A stretch of 64,000 nt of DNA from Cercis canadensis. Its lineage: Eukaryota; Streptophyta; Magnoliopsida; Fabales; Fabaceae. The DNA lies in contig QAOA01007183.1 in NCBI GenBank assembly GCA_003255065.1, positions 1,225,001 through 1,289,000 on the forward strand, in the 5' to 3' direction. The position numbers and the translations under genes are program-made. Within the stretch, counting starts at the first letter, position 1. Every line of letters starts with the position of its first letter. Under the pieces are notes generated by a model. That model saw only the letters and a list, made by a program, of their open reading frames with translations. It had not been told where the DNA came from and did no database searches. This document shows positions 13,205-24,863 of the stretch, in pieces.

Positions 13205-13505
13205 GCTTAGAGTTTATAAACTCCTTACCTTAAGAGTTGATCACCAACGGCCACTCACACCGAGAGAGGAAGCGAGGAACAACCACCCATAGGTCCCATA
13301 CCAAGAAAGGAATAACCACCAACAACAAAGAGAGAAGATGGCGATGGAGATGGAGAGAGTAGAGAAGATGGTTACCGAGAGAGAAGAGGTGAGGTGAGAG
13401 GATGAGAGACTGTGAGAGAGTTTGAGAGAGGTTTTGCTCGATAGAGAGGTGAGGAAAAATGGAGAATGGTGCGGCTTGGGGAGACCAGAAACCCAATTAA
13501 TCAAG
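13205..13505 (-). promoter_or_regulatory. Likely transcribed leader of the hAT transposase
   Basis: On the minus strand this is a CT-rich leader near the terminal repeat, ending in a good splice donor (CTTAAG|GTAAGG at about 13.22 kb). From there a 1.4-kb intron would reach the BED exon. No start codon giving a domain-bearing frame was found inside it. Confidence 0.45.
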
Positions 13506-13744
13506 TTAGGGCTAGCCTAAAACGACGTCGTATTCTAAGGTTTTTTTTAACACATATGAGGTTCTACGTCTGGTCGGTTCACTACGAGTTGGAAAATTGA
13601 AACCGTGGGCCAAACAACATTTATGCGGTTTTACTGTTTACAACCCGAACCAAACCCGCATCCATAGGGTTAAGTGACCCGTCAGCTGCGAGTTGGTTCG
13701 GGTCATGGGTTTGTGCGGGTTGACCCGCCCGATTAACACCCCTA

Positions 13745-13752
13745 GGTTGAAC
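13745..13752. repeat. Target-site duplication, right side of hAT
   Basis: GGTTGAAC immediately follows the inverted terminal repeat (...AACACCCCTA). It differs by one base from the left copy, which points to an old insertion. Confidence 0.8.
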
Positions 13753-15016
13753 TGCTTAAGTGAACTTCTCAAAGTTGAATATATTCACACTACTTAAAGT
13801 TTCCTGGTATGATTGAAAATTCAAATTCATTACCATATTAACAAGTGATGATATAATCATAAATGTTTTATTTTTAGGTTTTGGATGATCAATTTTAATA
13901 AGCTTCACCTTCGCTAGAAATAAAAGAAAAATAGAAAGACAATGGAAATTTTGGTTATACAGAATATGGAGGAAAAACAAAAACAAAAGAGGAAGGAAAA
14001 CAAAGAATCTGACCCGGACAATAAGAAAATGAGCTTCCATGATCGTGCAATCTTCGAACTTATACAAGAGCTTCATCCAAGACTTGTTTGGATGCGTGGA
14101 AGAGTGAAGCAATTCCTCTGAGGTGATATCAATGAAAGCTTCAGCGAATAGAACACCTTGTACGTTGCAATCAAGCTCAAGCTTGCCATCGTCGTCAGCA
14201 CTGCTCCTCCTCAATCTTCCAGCTAATGGGTAGTAATCCACAAGAACTCTTGAGAGAGAAGACTTGAGGATATCAAAGCTCACAAATTTCTTAAAGATGA
14301 AGAGATACTTAATCAAGAATATAAGAGGCTCTTGGTCGTCAATATTGGAGAGATAGAGAGAATGCTTTGGAATTGGACTACTTGGACAGATTGTGATGGC
14401 TCGTTTGAATACAAACAATCTGGGAGGTTCCTAGATTTCAACATATTTGCTCTACTTTACTTTCTAGCTTTTTGCGTGCAGATGATGATGATCCAAAATT
14501 AAGAAACATAAAGGAAAAGAGAGAAAGATAAGGGAGAGAGAGAAGGGAAGCAAGAGATTGTGAGACTGGTTTATCTCAAATTGTTCTTGTTTAGGCTATT
14601 TTATTCTATGCAAACCCCAAATAACTTAAAATGCTCATTCGCCAACAAACGTGTCTTCTTTCTCTTGGTAAAAGGCAACAAACATGCCTTGATTGTCTTC
14701 CTATTTTCTGATTGAAATAATAAAAGAAGGGTGATTCTACGGAGGTATGTGATATATCAATATAAAGTTTCATACCTCTCGTAATGATTCTAATTAGGCT
14801 TTCCTTGTCTTCTATTTTAGTTATTATCTTATATTCAATGTTAGAGGACATGTCACCTTTGCCATTTGGATTATAGATTAGATAGCAACAAGGCTCTCTC
14901 AGTAAGTAGAGAGTCGTGTTTTGAGGCCCTGCTTTGATAAAAAGAGAAGAAGTTCTCAAAGCACTCATCTACACAAAAAGATAATTATGGATGCTTTCAC
15001 AACGAAGTTTTTATGA

Positions 15017-15634
15017 GGCATTTGGTTGATGAATTTTTTTTTCATTCTTGAAAATCATGTTTCCTAAAAATGATGATTCTCAATAATGTTTCAAATGCGT
15101 TTGATTAGCCTTAAACATTCATGGGAATGTTAGACAATGTTTATTGAAATTTTTTTTTATTTTCACGTTGGGTTCTAATACAACTTTTCTAAAAATCTTA
15201 GCATTTTTTTCAAAAATATTTTCACATATTTTAAGTCAAAAATAAAATAAAATTACTTCTTTTAATTAATGATTCCTTATTTAAAATTTAATAATAAGTA
15301 GAAAGTAGCACTAGAAACTAACAAAAATAAAAGATAAAATAAGGTATAACCAAAAATAAAGAATTTTAACAGTATTACAATTATGCCATTAATTAAGAGT
15401 ATATAATATATCTATCTTTTTATGTCTAAAAAACTTTCTCATGGTCATAGGAATTACAAATTCTCACCTCCCTCCATATGAAAGTTTTGATAAAAAAACT
15501 TACTCTAAAATCATTCAAAAAGAATCATATTTCTTGGAAATATTTTTTTGAAACTTTGTACCAAACATGAAAATATTAGTTTTTCAAGTTAAAATTCTCA
15601 AAAAACTAAAAAAAATCTGTCTGTCAAACACCCT
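15017..15634. mobile_element. Degenerate inverted-repeat element (MITE-like)
   Basis: The left end reads GGCATTTGGTTGATGAA followed by a T run. The inverted right end reads GGGTGTTTGACAGACAG followed by a T run. The interior is AT-rich and non-coding, about 620 bp in all. The ends match only partly and no target duplication was fixed, so the call is tentative. Confidence 0.4.
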
Positions 15635-16691
15635 CTTAAAGCAATGATGGCTAACACTAGCTAAGTTATTAAAAAAAGAAAAAAGGACCACTCACTTTTG
15701 CCCTGAAATGCTTCCATACCCCAACCTTACTTAGGATTGCAAACTAAAGGAAGCAAAATGAACACAATTAAACTTACAAAGAACTCTCCCCTATTTCTTT
15801 TGTATCAACTATTTCAGCATACACGAGTACAAGTACAAGTAGGAACCTATTTGATGCTACTCCAAATGACATAACCATCTGCAACAAGTACAAGTACAAC
15901 ATGAGTATCCCATCTCAGATTCTCAAACATCTACTACAACTCTTGTCATCTCACACTAAGAACTCTAGATCAGTCTAAAAGAAAAGATACTTAGAATAAA
16001 GGAGAGACACAAATTTAAAGAAAGTGAAAGGAAGGAGTAAGAGACATATTTCACTTAAATGGGTTTGAGATTTCCGTGTAACAAAGGACTAATAATCTTA
16101 GAAGCATCGAGACATGAAAATCCAGCACTTACTCGTTTCGGGGACATGCGCGAAATGCAAAACACGTTCCACAGGCGAAGACGGTAGAAATTCATTTTCT
16201 TTGAGTTTTTTTTTTTTTTACTTGAACATTTCGAAACTCCAAGTTTCATCCAAAAAACGCGCGTGAAAAGGCAGAAAATCCCGGACATTCGAGGAATAGC
16301 GTCGTTTGGTTGCTTGGTAATTGGCTTAAGTGAAACGGCGGCATTTTGCAATGACTGGTCCCTACCCATAAGTAGAACGACGCCGTTTTCATGCGTTGTG
16401 GGAAGTGAAAATTGCCAAAAACGGCACCGTTTCACAGTGAGCCCCATTCTTCTTCCCCAACCCGATTTCAAAACCTAAATTGGCCAATTTCTTCAGCATT
16501 TTCACCTTAGTTGTAGCTCCAACTCCTCTTCATCCTCCTTGGTGGTGTTTTAGTTCTTCCTCCATTGTTGAACCAAGTGAAGGCTGGTAGATTAAAGACT
16601 ATTGAAGATACTTGGGTGATCAATTTTAAGGTAAAATGACTTCATCTCCCTCTGATAATTCTAGTAGTTTTGGTAGTAGACCAATACATAC

Positions 16692-16710
16692 ATATATATA
16701 TATATATATA
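16692..16710. repeat. TA dinucleotide microsatellite
   Basis: About nine AT units are followed by a short CA run. The tract is non-coding and likely length-variable. Confidence 0.9.
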
Positions 16711-17379
16711 CACACATGACATGGTGTCCCCGTACTCTCGTTTTTAAAAAATCGCCGTACCGACATTTCGTACCCATACCGAAAACGAGATGCGTCCCCT
16801 CCCCATGCAACCATGTGTTTCATCTTTCATGCATTAAGGTCAAAAAAAAAAAAAAAAAAACCTCTCTACCAGAGATTCAACTATCAAATTATTAGTCTAG
16901 CACTCTTCAAAAACAAACAATTACCATGGACCCATGGTTAAAATTTCAGGGATTATATGAGAAAGCGAGAGAGGCAGAGGAGAGCTACTATTATTTAGTG
17001 TTAAATCACGCGGAGCCACTTAAATAGCTCATTTCAACACAGTAATTCTATAATTATTTTTCAGTTTCAAGTAAAAATATCCAGAAGGATGAATAGCAAG
17101 CACCGTAGTTTATGTTGCAACCTCAATAAAATTCTCCAAAACCTTAATTAAGCCATTGAAAGGCATCATCCTATTCTATGAACATACTACTAAATCTTGG
17201 GCGTAATTACCAGCACAACACCGAAAACCCAGACTTCCAAACAGCAGAATTCAACAAAGAAAACAAATCACACTATCTCTCACACGGGAAAACATAAAAC
17301 AGAGAAAGAACAAATTTTCTGTGATAGACTGAATCAAAACTGCCGAAACCCCTCAAATTTCAACTTCAAAGAAAGGTTA

Positions 17380-17640
17380 TGATCGAAAAGATTGCAGATT
17401 TAGAAGGAATACGGGTATATAAACCATAAACGCAGGTGAAGAAACAGAACCTACACCGACAGAAACTCACCAAGCAATCGAAGAAATCCGAGGAATTTCG
17501 CCGACCCAGATGAGGAAATCAGAAACATCGACAACTTATTAAGGTCGTAGGCACTGAAATAGTAGGAAAAAGTAGAGGGGAGTGAAGAGGAAGGTGACAA
17601 TGAAGAAATTTGCAGGTCAGATTAATTGCTGATACTCGAG
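17380..17640 (-). other. Possible first exon and promoter of a minus-strand transcript
   Basis: On the minus strand the stretch has the look of a plant leader exon ending in a strong donor (GATTGCTTG|GTGAGT at about 17.47 kb). A short frame beginning MFLISSSGSAKFL runs into that donor. I could not find downstream exons with a recognisable domain. It may be a non-coding transcript or a gene remnant. Confidence 0.25.
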
Positions 17641-18278
17641 TCAAGCATCTCCCAATTCCTTGCTTCATGTGTCCTTTGTTAAACGGATCGAATGCCCTCT
17701 AACCACACCTATTTCAAATAACTTACTGCCCCGGTAGCCTCTCACGCAATCTCAGCCATTGATTCCATTCCCTTCCACGTGTCATCATCTTAGCCCTTCC
17801 TCTGAGGGATGATGATCCGCACCCCTTTGTAGGCTAGCTTGCCTGTGCAGATATGCTAAGAACATCGGCCCAAAGGGATCAGCTTTGATTTTTGAAAGCT
17901 ACATTTCATTATTCTTGACCTTCGTAATTAGGGCTGTAATGGGACTGAGGTGAACACCAAGTTAATTGGGCATGGCTCGTGATATAAACGATAAGGTGAG
18001 CTTAGAAACTTGATCAAGCTCCGCTTGTTTAAGAAATGGCAAGCCACTAGGCCCAAAACAGAAAATGGCAAACCAAGCCGTTGGATGGTTAATTTGTCAT
18101 GTTAAATTAAGCATTCCTTGTCTTCTATTCTAGTGATAATCTTGTAATCATTGTTAGAGGACAGCAAAATAAACAACAATTTTCCTGTTTCTTTGTCTGA
18201 ACTAATTCAGCATACATGAGTATCAACCTGAACTGCAAAAGAGAGGAGCTAGAGAAATTGGACCAAGAGAGAATTTAA

Positions 18279-21200
18279 TCATAACCGAGCAACATATGAG
18301 TTTGCTTGGGTTACATATCTAACCCATCGATATGGATTATGTGCCTTTGACTTCTTTACTATTTGCAAGTACTTCACCTACACCAACAAATGGCATCTTA
18401 GAACTAATTCCGACGAGAAAGTACAATATGAAAAGAGATAAACAGTTTGCTGTAATGGAAAAGAAACTTGAATATGATGCTCAAATCATGAAGGTGATAG
18501 CTCAGGTCAAAAATTTCAGCATGCAGCTGTCCTAATTGAGTTAATTCTTGCCACTAGCAGGCTATAATAAAAGCCTGTGGAAAACCAGAAAAGCACCCTA
18601 TATGGTCAGATACTAATTGATTTCTAGATCATCTTCAAGATTTGCGACATTTTTCAACCAGCACTTTGATAAAATTTAAAAGCAGGTTATTTTGTTTTAG
18701 CAACATAAAGGAAATTTCAAAACTACACATTTCACCTGAAGCCTTGAAGCATTGTACATAGGTATAGTAAAGGTCATGCTAAGAGGCCCTGCCTCCTTCA
18801 TGATATTTCCTGCACTCAATACAAACATATTACTTTCATTACAAAAAAGAGTATATTTTGACCAACAGCAAAAGCAGAATAGTCATTATTGCACCATGTA
18901 ACTCCTGTGAAAATGTCAGCTTTGCACGTAAAGTATGTTCAGATCCACCAACAATCTACATGAGGAAGGAACAGCGATTAAATTTGCTATTAGTTCAACT
19001 CATACAAGCCTCAAAACGAAACTTGGTAGACATTAGAAAAATCAGTATTTTAAACCTTTAAACTGATTATTCAGGGGGAAACAATGGTTAACGGATCGAA
19101 GCTACCTTTTTTAAACCCCACTCCAGTCTCTTATTCGTTTCTCTAAAATCAGTTGTATTTCCTACTGCTCCAGGCTCCAGGTCAAAACTAACACTGAAAA
19201 TTTTGCAATAAGGTAGAAGAGTAAGTAATTAGGATTTTATACTGACCTTGAAAATGAACAAAACTTAAGTTTCCATTGCTCATTCAATGACAGCATCTGC
19301 TTCAGCATGTAAAGCCGCTGTACCTGTGCTATGTACGGCTTTTCTATAACTCAAATTTTAAAATTAGCTAAAAAACTGTGACATGCATCCTATGTTGGAG
19401 GGATGTGAACATGATTGAAGCATATTAGAGTGAAATTTTTCTCCTTCCTTTCCAATAGTAGTAAATATAGAATTATGGGTTTTAGGAAATTAGAAGTTTG
19501 AACCACTAAAGAAGGGGAATCCTCTTTCTATAATAGTATAGATGTACATGTCAGGCAGACCTATTATGTTCAGTTATGCTTTAACTCATCTATTCTTGAT
19601 TGGATCAGGAACCATGATGTGGATAAAAAGGCATGTGAACACATGTCAAAAATTAATGAATGAGCAGGTCAAAGGTAATGTGTTAGCTATTCCCTTAAGA
19701 AATATTAAGATATAAAACCCGAGAATAATCTTTAGCTCAAACCTAATATGTGTTATGCAGTATGTAGGCACAAAATCACGCCTTTGGAGTGTATCTAAAA
19801 TACATAATATATGAGAGAGAAAGATAATTTAAATACCGAGTTGTAATTGTTGGCAGTGGCATCTGTACAAGAACTGAGTTAGCATTGACGCTTGAGGAAA
19901 ACTCAGCTCGCACTTTAATGATTACTTCAGCCTATGAAAATATAGCAGACCTTCAGAATGTGTTAAACAAGGTATCGGGATAAATAAAATCAGAGGGAGG
20001 TTCAAATCACCTTCAGGGATCCTGTTTCTTCAATCAATGCATTGATACGAAAGGGTGGCTTAAATGCTTGAGTCATACGGTAATTCATGACAGGAAATTC
20101 ACCATCTGGTGGCACCTATCGACCAATAGTACAGTAATTAGTTGACCAAATCAAACAGTATATCATGCCTTCCGTTTTGTATTACACCATATATGTATGG
20201 TAGTGCTACCCACTTACCAATGTCAAAGTTCGGTCAACATCAAAATTATCAAGGTGCACAGATTCATGGAAGTTACAATCATCTAGAATCACAGCAGCTG
20301 AACTTCTGTAATCTGTTAAACAAGAGGCCAGAATGACATCAGGCAAGAATGAAAAGACCTACCAAAATCTGTGCGGAGGCCATATTCAACAAGGAAACTT
20401 AAAACATATATCAAATGTACATATCACTTCAAGAAAATTATCCATCCATAAATGACTCAACTGACACTTTAACCAATTTAAGACAACTTCAAATATCTCC
20501 TTATTGATGTTAAACAATATAACAATATATGGAAAAGAAGCTTTAAACATATCTCATAAGTTGTAAGCATTTCAAGGGGAAAAAACTGTATACCATGTAT
20601 TGACTTACCACTTCCTCCTATACTCAGATCCTCATTGAGAGCAAGTCGAATCTCTGGGTTTCCGGTAAGATAACTCTTCATTTGTATGGTGCCATCTATC
20701 TCACTAGTAAGTACAAATCCCTGTTTCCAATAATAACAGCTTCAAAATTTTGGATTAGTAGATGTATGTATGGCAAGAAGGGAGAGCGAAAAACATTGTA
20801 AGAGATGGCATAAAAAAACCATTAACAAAAGGAAGACCGAAATACTCACACTAGAGTTGAAAGTAACACTTATTTTCTCAATGACATCAACAAAAATCTC
20901 ATCCCTCTTCCTACCCCCAGGTTCATTTGCAACGACAGACTTTGTAATTGCTGTTCCAGGCATTCGTTTGGTCCTTTGCTGCAGATATAAAAGTTTGACA
21001 AGTTGATGAAACAATAAATCCATCTCAGCAAGCAACAATATGCCTGTTGCACATAACTGAATCTATAAATAGCTACCATAAAAATGGATGCAGGACCAAG
21101 GGGAGGCAGTCGTGCCGCATCAACCACAATTGGCTCATTCAAAACATATGACTTCAAAACCTCAGTTGATGTTGTTTGCACATAACCAAAATCCTGCAAC

Positions 21201-23337
21201 AAATCCACTTAGTAAAGCCGGAACAACCAAGCTTTAAAAAATTAAGGAAAGAAAAAAATGGACTTCCAATTTTTGGAATTATTAATAGATACACCATACC
21301 ATGCAGGCAATTTAATTTCAATTTAATTTTTTTTTTTCTAAACCCATGGTTAGGTGAATCTGATGCACAAACTACAAAGCTTCTCTGCCTCTCCAAATGT
21401 GAAATATGAGAAAAGATTATAACACAATTTCACAAAGGAGCTTTTATTGATATTTTATCAATCTAATATATTCAGTAGATTTATCAAAGGATCAATGAAA
21501 AATTTAAACAGACTCAGAAAATGAGAAGTTCTAAACAAAAATCTATGTTGGAAAGTGATATAAATGAATAATCAAATATATGAATGGCCAAAGCCAAAAA
21601 GTACGGAATGACCCTGTGTTAGAACTTGGAATTATAATGTTGAAGTAAACATGATTTGTTTGCATGCATGCCTATTAGGTTAGATAGTAAACATTTCAGC
21701 ACACAACAATTTTCAACAAGCAAAGTAGCAAACAATTCAAAAGTCAGTTCAACCGAGGACAAATAGTAAATACTTACAATGACTTCATCCAGCAATTCAT
21801 ACACGAGAACAAAGTTTTTCCGCAAGGAGTCTTCATTAAGAACACCAAGGTAATCTTTGATGACACGTGCAATTCTTTGTAAAAGTTCCAATACAAGAGA
21901 TGGGGAGACATTGACTCTAGTTGTAGCAACAAACAACAAGCCAGCAACCTTCACATGAAAGTAGTTCACACCATCTACATTCTATTGGAAACACATGAGG
22001 GGAGGAGAGAAAATTATCAGGTTAAAATCAATAAAGAATATACAGAATCTGATCCAAGTATTTTCCCCAGCTTTGTCAGAAAATGAAAAGAAACCTATTA
22101 CAACAAATGAACTACTAGGAGAAAAAGGAACTAAGAACCACCAGGAAGTGGAAAGATGCGTCTTCAGTTATGACATAGAGGGCCCCCAGAAAAATCTTTC
22201 TTTGAGCACATGTATTTGAACTTTCAAACGGAAGCAAAGTAATTACAATTCATCCACCAAGATAGAAAAAGTAAATAAAGGTATTGATGATAATCATGTC
22301 ATAGAAGAACAAATACATGGCCAAATCAATTAATTACTCTGTTTCCAAAACCAAACTACTAATTGCATGAGTATATATGGATGAGAAACACTTGAAGAAA
22401 ATTGAAAAGATACTTGCTATTTCTACTCAAGAAGAGAATACCTACAAATACAGGTGGAGCATCTCCTTCAACGTCCTCCTTCCAGAACTTCACTTTCCGG
22501 AAAAAAGTCTCAGCACTTCCTTTATGTACTTCACCACGATCTGCATTTATTTAACAATGGCGATAGGAAGAGAAAAGGAAATAATAAAGTGGAATGAGCA
22601 TACCACTTTTCACATACTCTAATATCTTAAGATGGCAACTGTTAAATGTAAATTTCAATAATGAGTGATATAGGTTGTTAAGGGGGATAAAAAAAAGTTG
22701 AAAAACTTGAACATTATATTTACTAATATTTTATTATTATATCAACTGGAAAATCTATTCATAATAATAAGTTACGAAAAACACGTATTAAGATATAAAA
22801 GGATATGAAACCAGGCCCGTCATAAGAGAAGCAGAACCCAACCGGAGAAGCTTATAAGAAACTTAAAGTTTGCATGTGAATTAATTAAGGTCAAAGTCAG
22901 AGAGAGGATACAAATAGACGGAATTATCATAATTCACCAAGGCATTCATTAAAAATTTGAAAAAGGAAAATCAAGAAACATATGCAAGATCGAATACTAA
23001 GACAGACAGTAAAGCACTTAAAAAAAAGGGCATGCCTGATATATATCCACGATAAATTTGGTTAGCGCTTCGTTTAGACCTTAGAGAGTAGAAAGCAAGT
23101 AAAGGGGGAAGTCGAACAAATGCTTAATCAAAACCAAAGACGCTCATTTCCTGAGGAAATTCTCCAATTTTTTTATTTTTTGGGTCTTTCCCCCTAATTT
23201 CTTCAGCATCGAAATAGAAAGGAAATTTTGATAGAAACCCAGAGAGAGTCAAAGCACTACGTAGGGAAGACAGACTCACAGTCACGGAAGACGATGTTGT
23301 CGCCTCTCTGTGAAAGCACGAAGAACTGTGAAATCAT
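18279..23337 (-). CDS. AP4M: AP-4 complex subunit mu
   Basis: This is the medium subunit of the AP-4 adaptor at the trans-Golgi network, which binds tyrosine-type sorting signals and, in Arabidopsis, helps sort proteins to the vacuole. Exons: 23337-23280, 22540-22446, 21981-21778, 21193-21077, 20978-20850, 20720-20594, 20312-20218, 20115-20011, 19931-19837, 19193-19106, 18955-18895, 18809-18736 and 18377-18279. All junctions keep frame and give 448 aa, against about 451 in Arabidopsis. The N-terminus MISQFFVLSQRGDNI starts the longin-like domain (about 1-140); MPGTAITKSVVAN begins the mu-homology domain, which runs to the end (NPYRWVRYV, then ANSYVARL). Exon 6 has a second in-frame donor 15 bp earlier (at 20609). 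It is divergent from the MAP kinase gene, with a Pack-MULE in the space between. Confidence 0.95.
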
Positions 23338-23584
23338 GTTGAATGCCTCAAGCCTTCTGTGTTGCTAAGCGCCTTCCCACTACCAACTCCGACCACCGCT
23401 TTTACTTCATCGTTTACTTCGACCTCCGTCTTTTTTCTTCTTTCTCCTTATTAGGTCAGCCGTCAGTGCCAGCGTGCCACTGTCATTCCATACCGGGGAC
23501 AACGTGTTACGTGTGTCTCCGTGGACCCCACCTCCGAACAAGCACATTGCCGTTTTGCCACGCTTGACTCCACAAACCATCCGA

Positions 23585-23641
23585 AGAAGAGAGAGAGGGA
23601 GAGAGAGACAGTCATAGGCATAGGCATAGGCATAGGCATAG
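23585..23641. repeat. GA-rich tract and CATAGG hexamer microsatellite
   Basis: A run of GA units (23585-23609) is followed by four perfect CATAGG units and a fifth cut one base short (23613-23641). It lies 250-300 bp upstream of the AP-4 mu start, in the promoter or leader region, and may vary in length. The repeating Met-Pro and Ala-Tyr frames it produces on the minus strand are by-products. Confidence 0.9.
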
Positions 23642-23818
23642 CCCATAAATAAAACTGCAACGTCTGTGAGTTGACTCTTGTCGTTTTTATTATTAAAATC
23701 ATTATCCGGTTGTCATTGGCAATGCAGATGCAGTGCCATCCAACGACGTCGTATTTGTTTGGTTACTTATATTAGCAAGAAGACGGCAAGACGCCAATGC
23801 CTCTCAAAAATCATCTCG

Positions 23819-23828
23819 TAAAAAATGG
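23819..23828. repeat. Target-site duplication, left side of Pack-MULE
   Basis: TAAAAAATGG, identical to the copy at 25641-25650. A perfect 10-bp duplication is typical of Mutator-like elements (9-11 bp). Confidence 0.9.
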
Positions 23829-24039
23829 GAGGAGGATCCAGTCATGTTGCTAAGTAACATAACCGGTCCTATATTTCAATCTTAGCCCTCCATTTTAATT
23901 TAACACTCATTTATTGTGCCACCTCACATTTTTATTAAAAAAAAAAAATTTGCTCCCACCTTTTCTCTTTCTCTCCCTCGCGCATGCTTCGTTTCAGATT
24001 TTTTCTCCCTCATTTCCTCTTTCTCTCCCACCTACTCAT

Positions 24040-24688
24040 CCTGTTAAGGGTTCCAGTGAAATTCCTTATGCAATTCAGGTGCTTATCTAAGTCATGGAAA
24101 TTTTGGTGGTTGAGAGCAACGAACAATTTTGCTCCTCCCTCACCAAAGACTAGAGTCTATTCCTTTCCTTTCTTCCCTTCTCTGCTCTCACAAGGAAAGC
24201 ACTCTATACGAAGCCACACAAAACCAATGCCAATCACAGCAGCACTCTCTCCCCAACACTTGGTCCTCTGCAACCTTCATTCAATTTGTGGTCTCCCCAT
24301 CAATCTCTGTCGATTTCCCTTACCGCATATCCACTGAGTTCCGGGTGGTCGGGTCATGCAACGGGTTGCTCTGTTTGGCATCTCGTACCGATGAATCACA
24401 GTTTGTGCGTTTTTGGAAGCCATCTACCAGATGGTTTTCTGAAAAATCGCCATGGTTAGAGTGGCGAAAGAAGTACACGCCTGGCATTTTGCTTGGATTT
24501 GGTTATGACCATCTCAGTGACATTTTGTTTGGACTTGTTTTGTCCGACCGTTTACATGACAGTGAAGGATCACATGTTACTACATTTAGAAAAATTAGCT
24601 GCTCACTTACTGATACAGAGTACAGTAATTTTTCACCCAGTAATTTGAAAAATTATTACAAAAGTTTAGGTGTTCCACCCGTATGAAT
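24040..24688 (+). pseudogene. Captured F-box protein gene fragment
   Basis: One frame shows the second half of an F-box (LRVPVKFLMQFRCLSKSWK, about 24044-24100). A different frame then shows an F-box-associated region (FRVVGSCNGLLCLASR, then FWKPSTRW and GFGYDHLSDILFG) up to the stop at about 24.69 kb. The layout matches the plant F-box/kelch-associated family. The start of the F-box is missing and at least one frame change separates the parts. It is one of two gene pieces inside the Pack-MULE. Confidence 0.8.
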
Positions 24689-24863
24689 TTAGCCAAAATC
24701 ATCAAAAGGAAGAACAATAAAAAGCCTATTTTCCCTTGTTCCATTCCAGAGCAAAATTATAGCAATAATCATGGTGCTAAATCGTATTGAGGCCCTGACG
24801 CAACATTGAGTATGTTTCTGGATGTAAATGACAATCATTCTTCTCCATAAGGCTCAGCAGTTC

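Larger units (their letters stand above)
8662..13744 (-). mobile_element. hAT-superfamily DNA transposon, 5083 bp, degenerate
   Basis: The left end begins TAGGGCTGTTTGCGGG and the inverted right end begins TAGGGGTGTTAATCGGG, typical of plant Ac-like hAT ends. Both subterminal regions are rich in short GCGGG and CGGTTTG motifs. Eight-bp target duplications flank it. Minus-strand order is: CT-rich leader with a splice donor (about 13.50-13.21 kb), a long intron, a BED zinc-finger exon (11.75-11.40 kb), transposase body (about 11.3-9.8 kb), hATC dimerisation region (about 9.8-9.6 kb), then a further BED-like piece at 9.28-9.08 kb. The coding region has several stops and frame changes, so it is not autonomous as it stands. 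It lies in an intron in the same orientation as the host gene. Confidence 0.9.
7735..14444 (-). pseudogene. Broken tandem copy of the BAHD acyltransferase, split by an hAT transposon
   Basis: Exon 1 lies at about 14444-14014 and exon 2 at 8610-7735; both match the intact neighbour closely. Breaks seen: a one-base loss early in exon 1, just after the codons for Glu-Pro; a donor region changed from CAG|GTGATC to CGG|GTCAGA; and loss of two codons across the catalytic motif, so HCVCD has become LCD and the catalytic His is gone. There is also a shifted and stop-containing stretch at about 8.24-8.42 kb and an early end at the C-terminus. The second motif again reads DFGEG. The intron, about 320 bp without the transposon, carries a 5.1-kb hAT element. 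The missing His means no normal enzyme even if spliced. Confidence 0.88.
14450..18270. other. Intergenic region with repeats, no convincing gene
   Basis: Nothing here has a recognisable domain. The 120-codon minus-strand frame at 14.6-15.0 kb and the frames at 16.05-16.48 kb look accidental. A weak inverted-repeat element occupies about 15.02-15.63 kb. Fragments at 14.79-14.86 and 15.77-15.83 kb resemble DNA at 18.1-18.2 kb near the 3' end of the AP-4 gene. Several CGGCG-type motifs cluster at 16.30-16.44 kb. A TA microsatellite lies at 16.69-16.71 kb. Confidence 0.55.

Noticed and set aside
14606-14968. 120-codon open frame on the minus strand
   Set aside because: No domain, no intron support and local similarity to non-coding DNA near 18.1 kb; probably accidental.
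16055-16471. 138-codon minus-strand frame with many Arg, Lys and Cys
   Set aside because: Composition follows the CGGCG and poly-T tracts; no domain or homologous exon chain.
23407-23702. Two open frames with Met-Pro and Ala-Tyr repeats
   Set aside because: They are translations of the CATAGG microsatellite in the AP-4 mu promoter.
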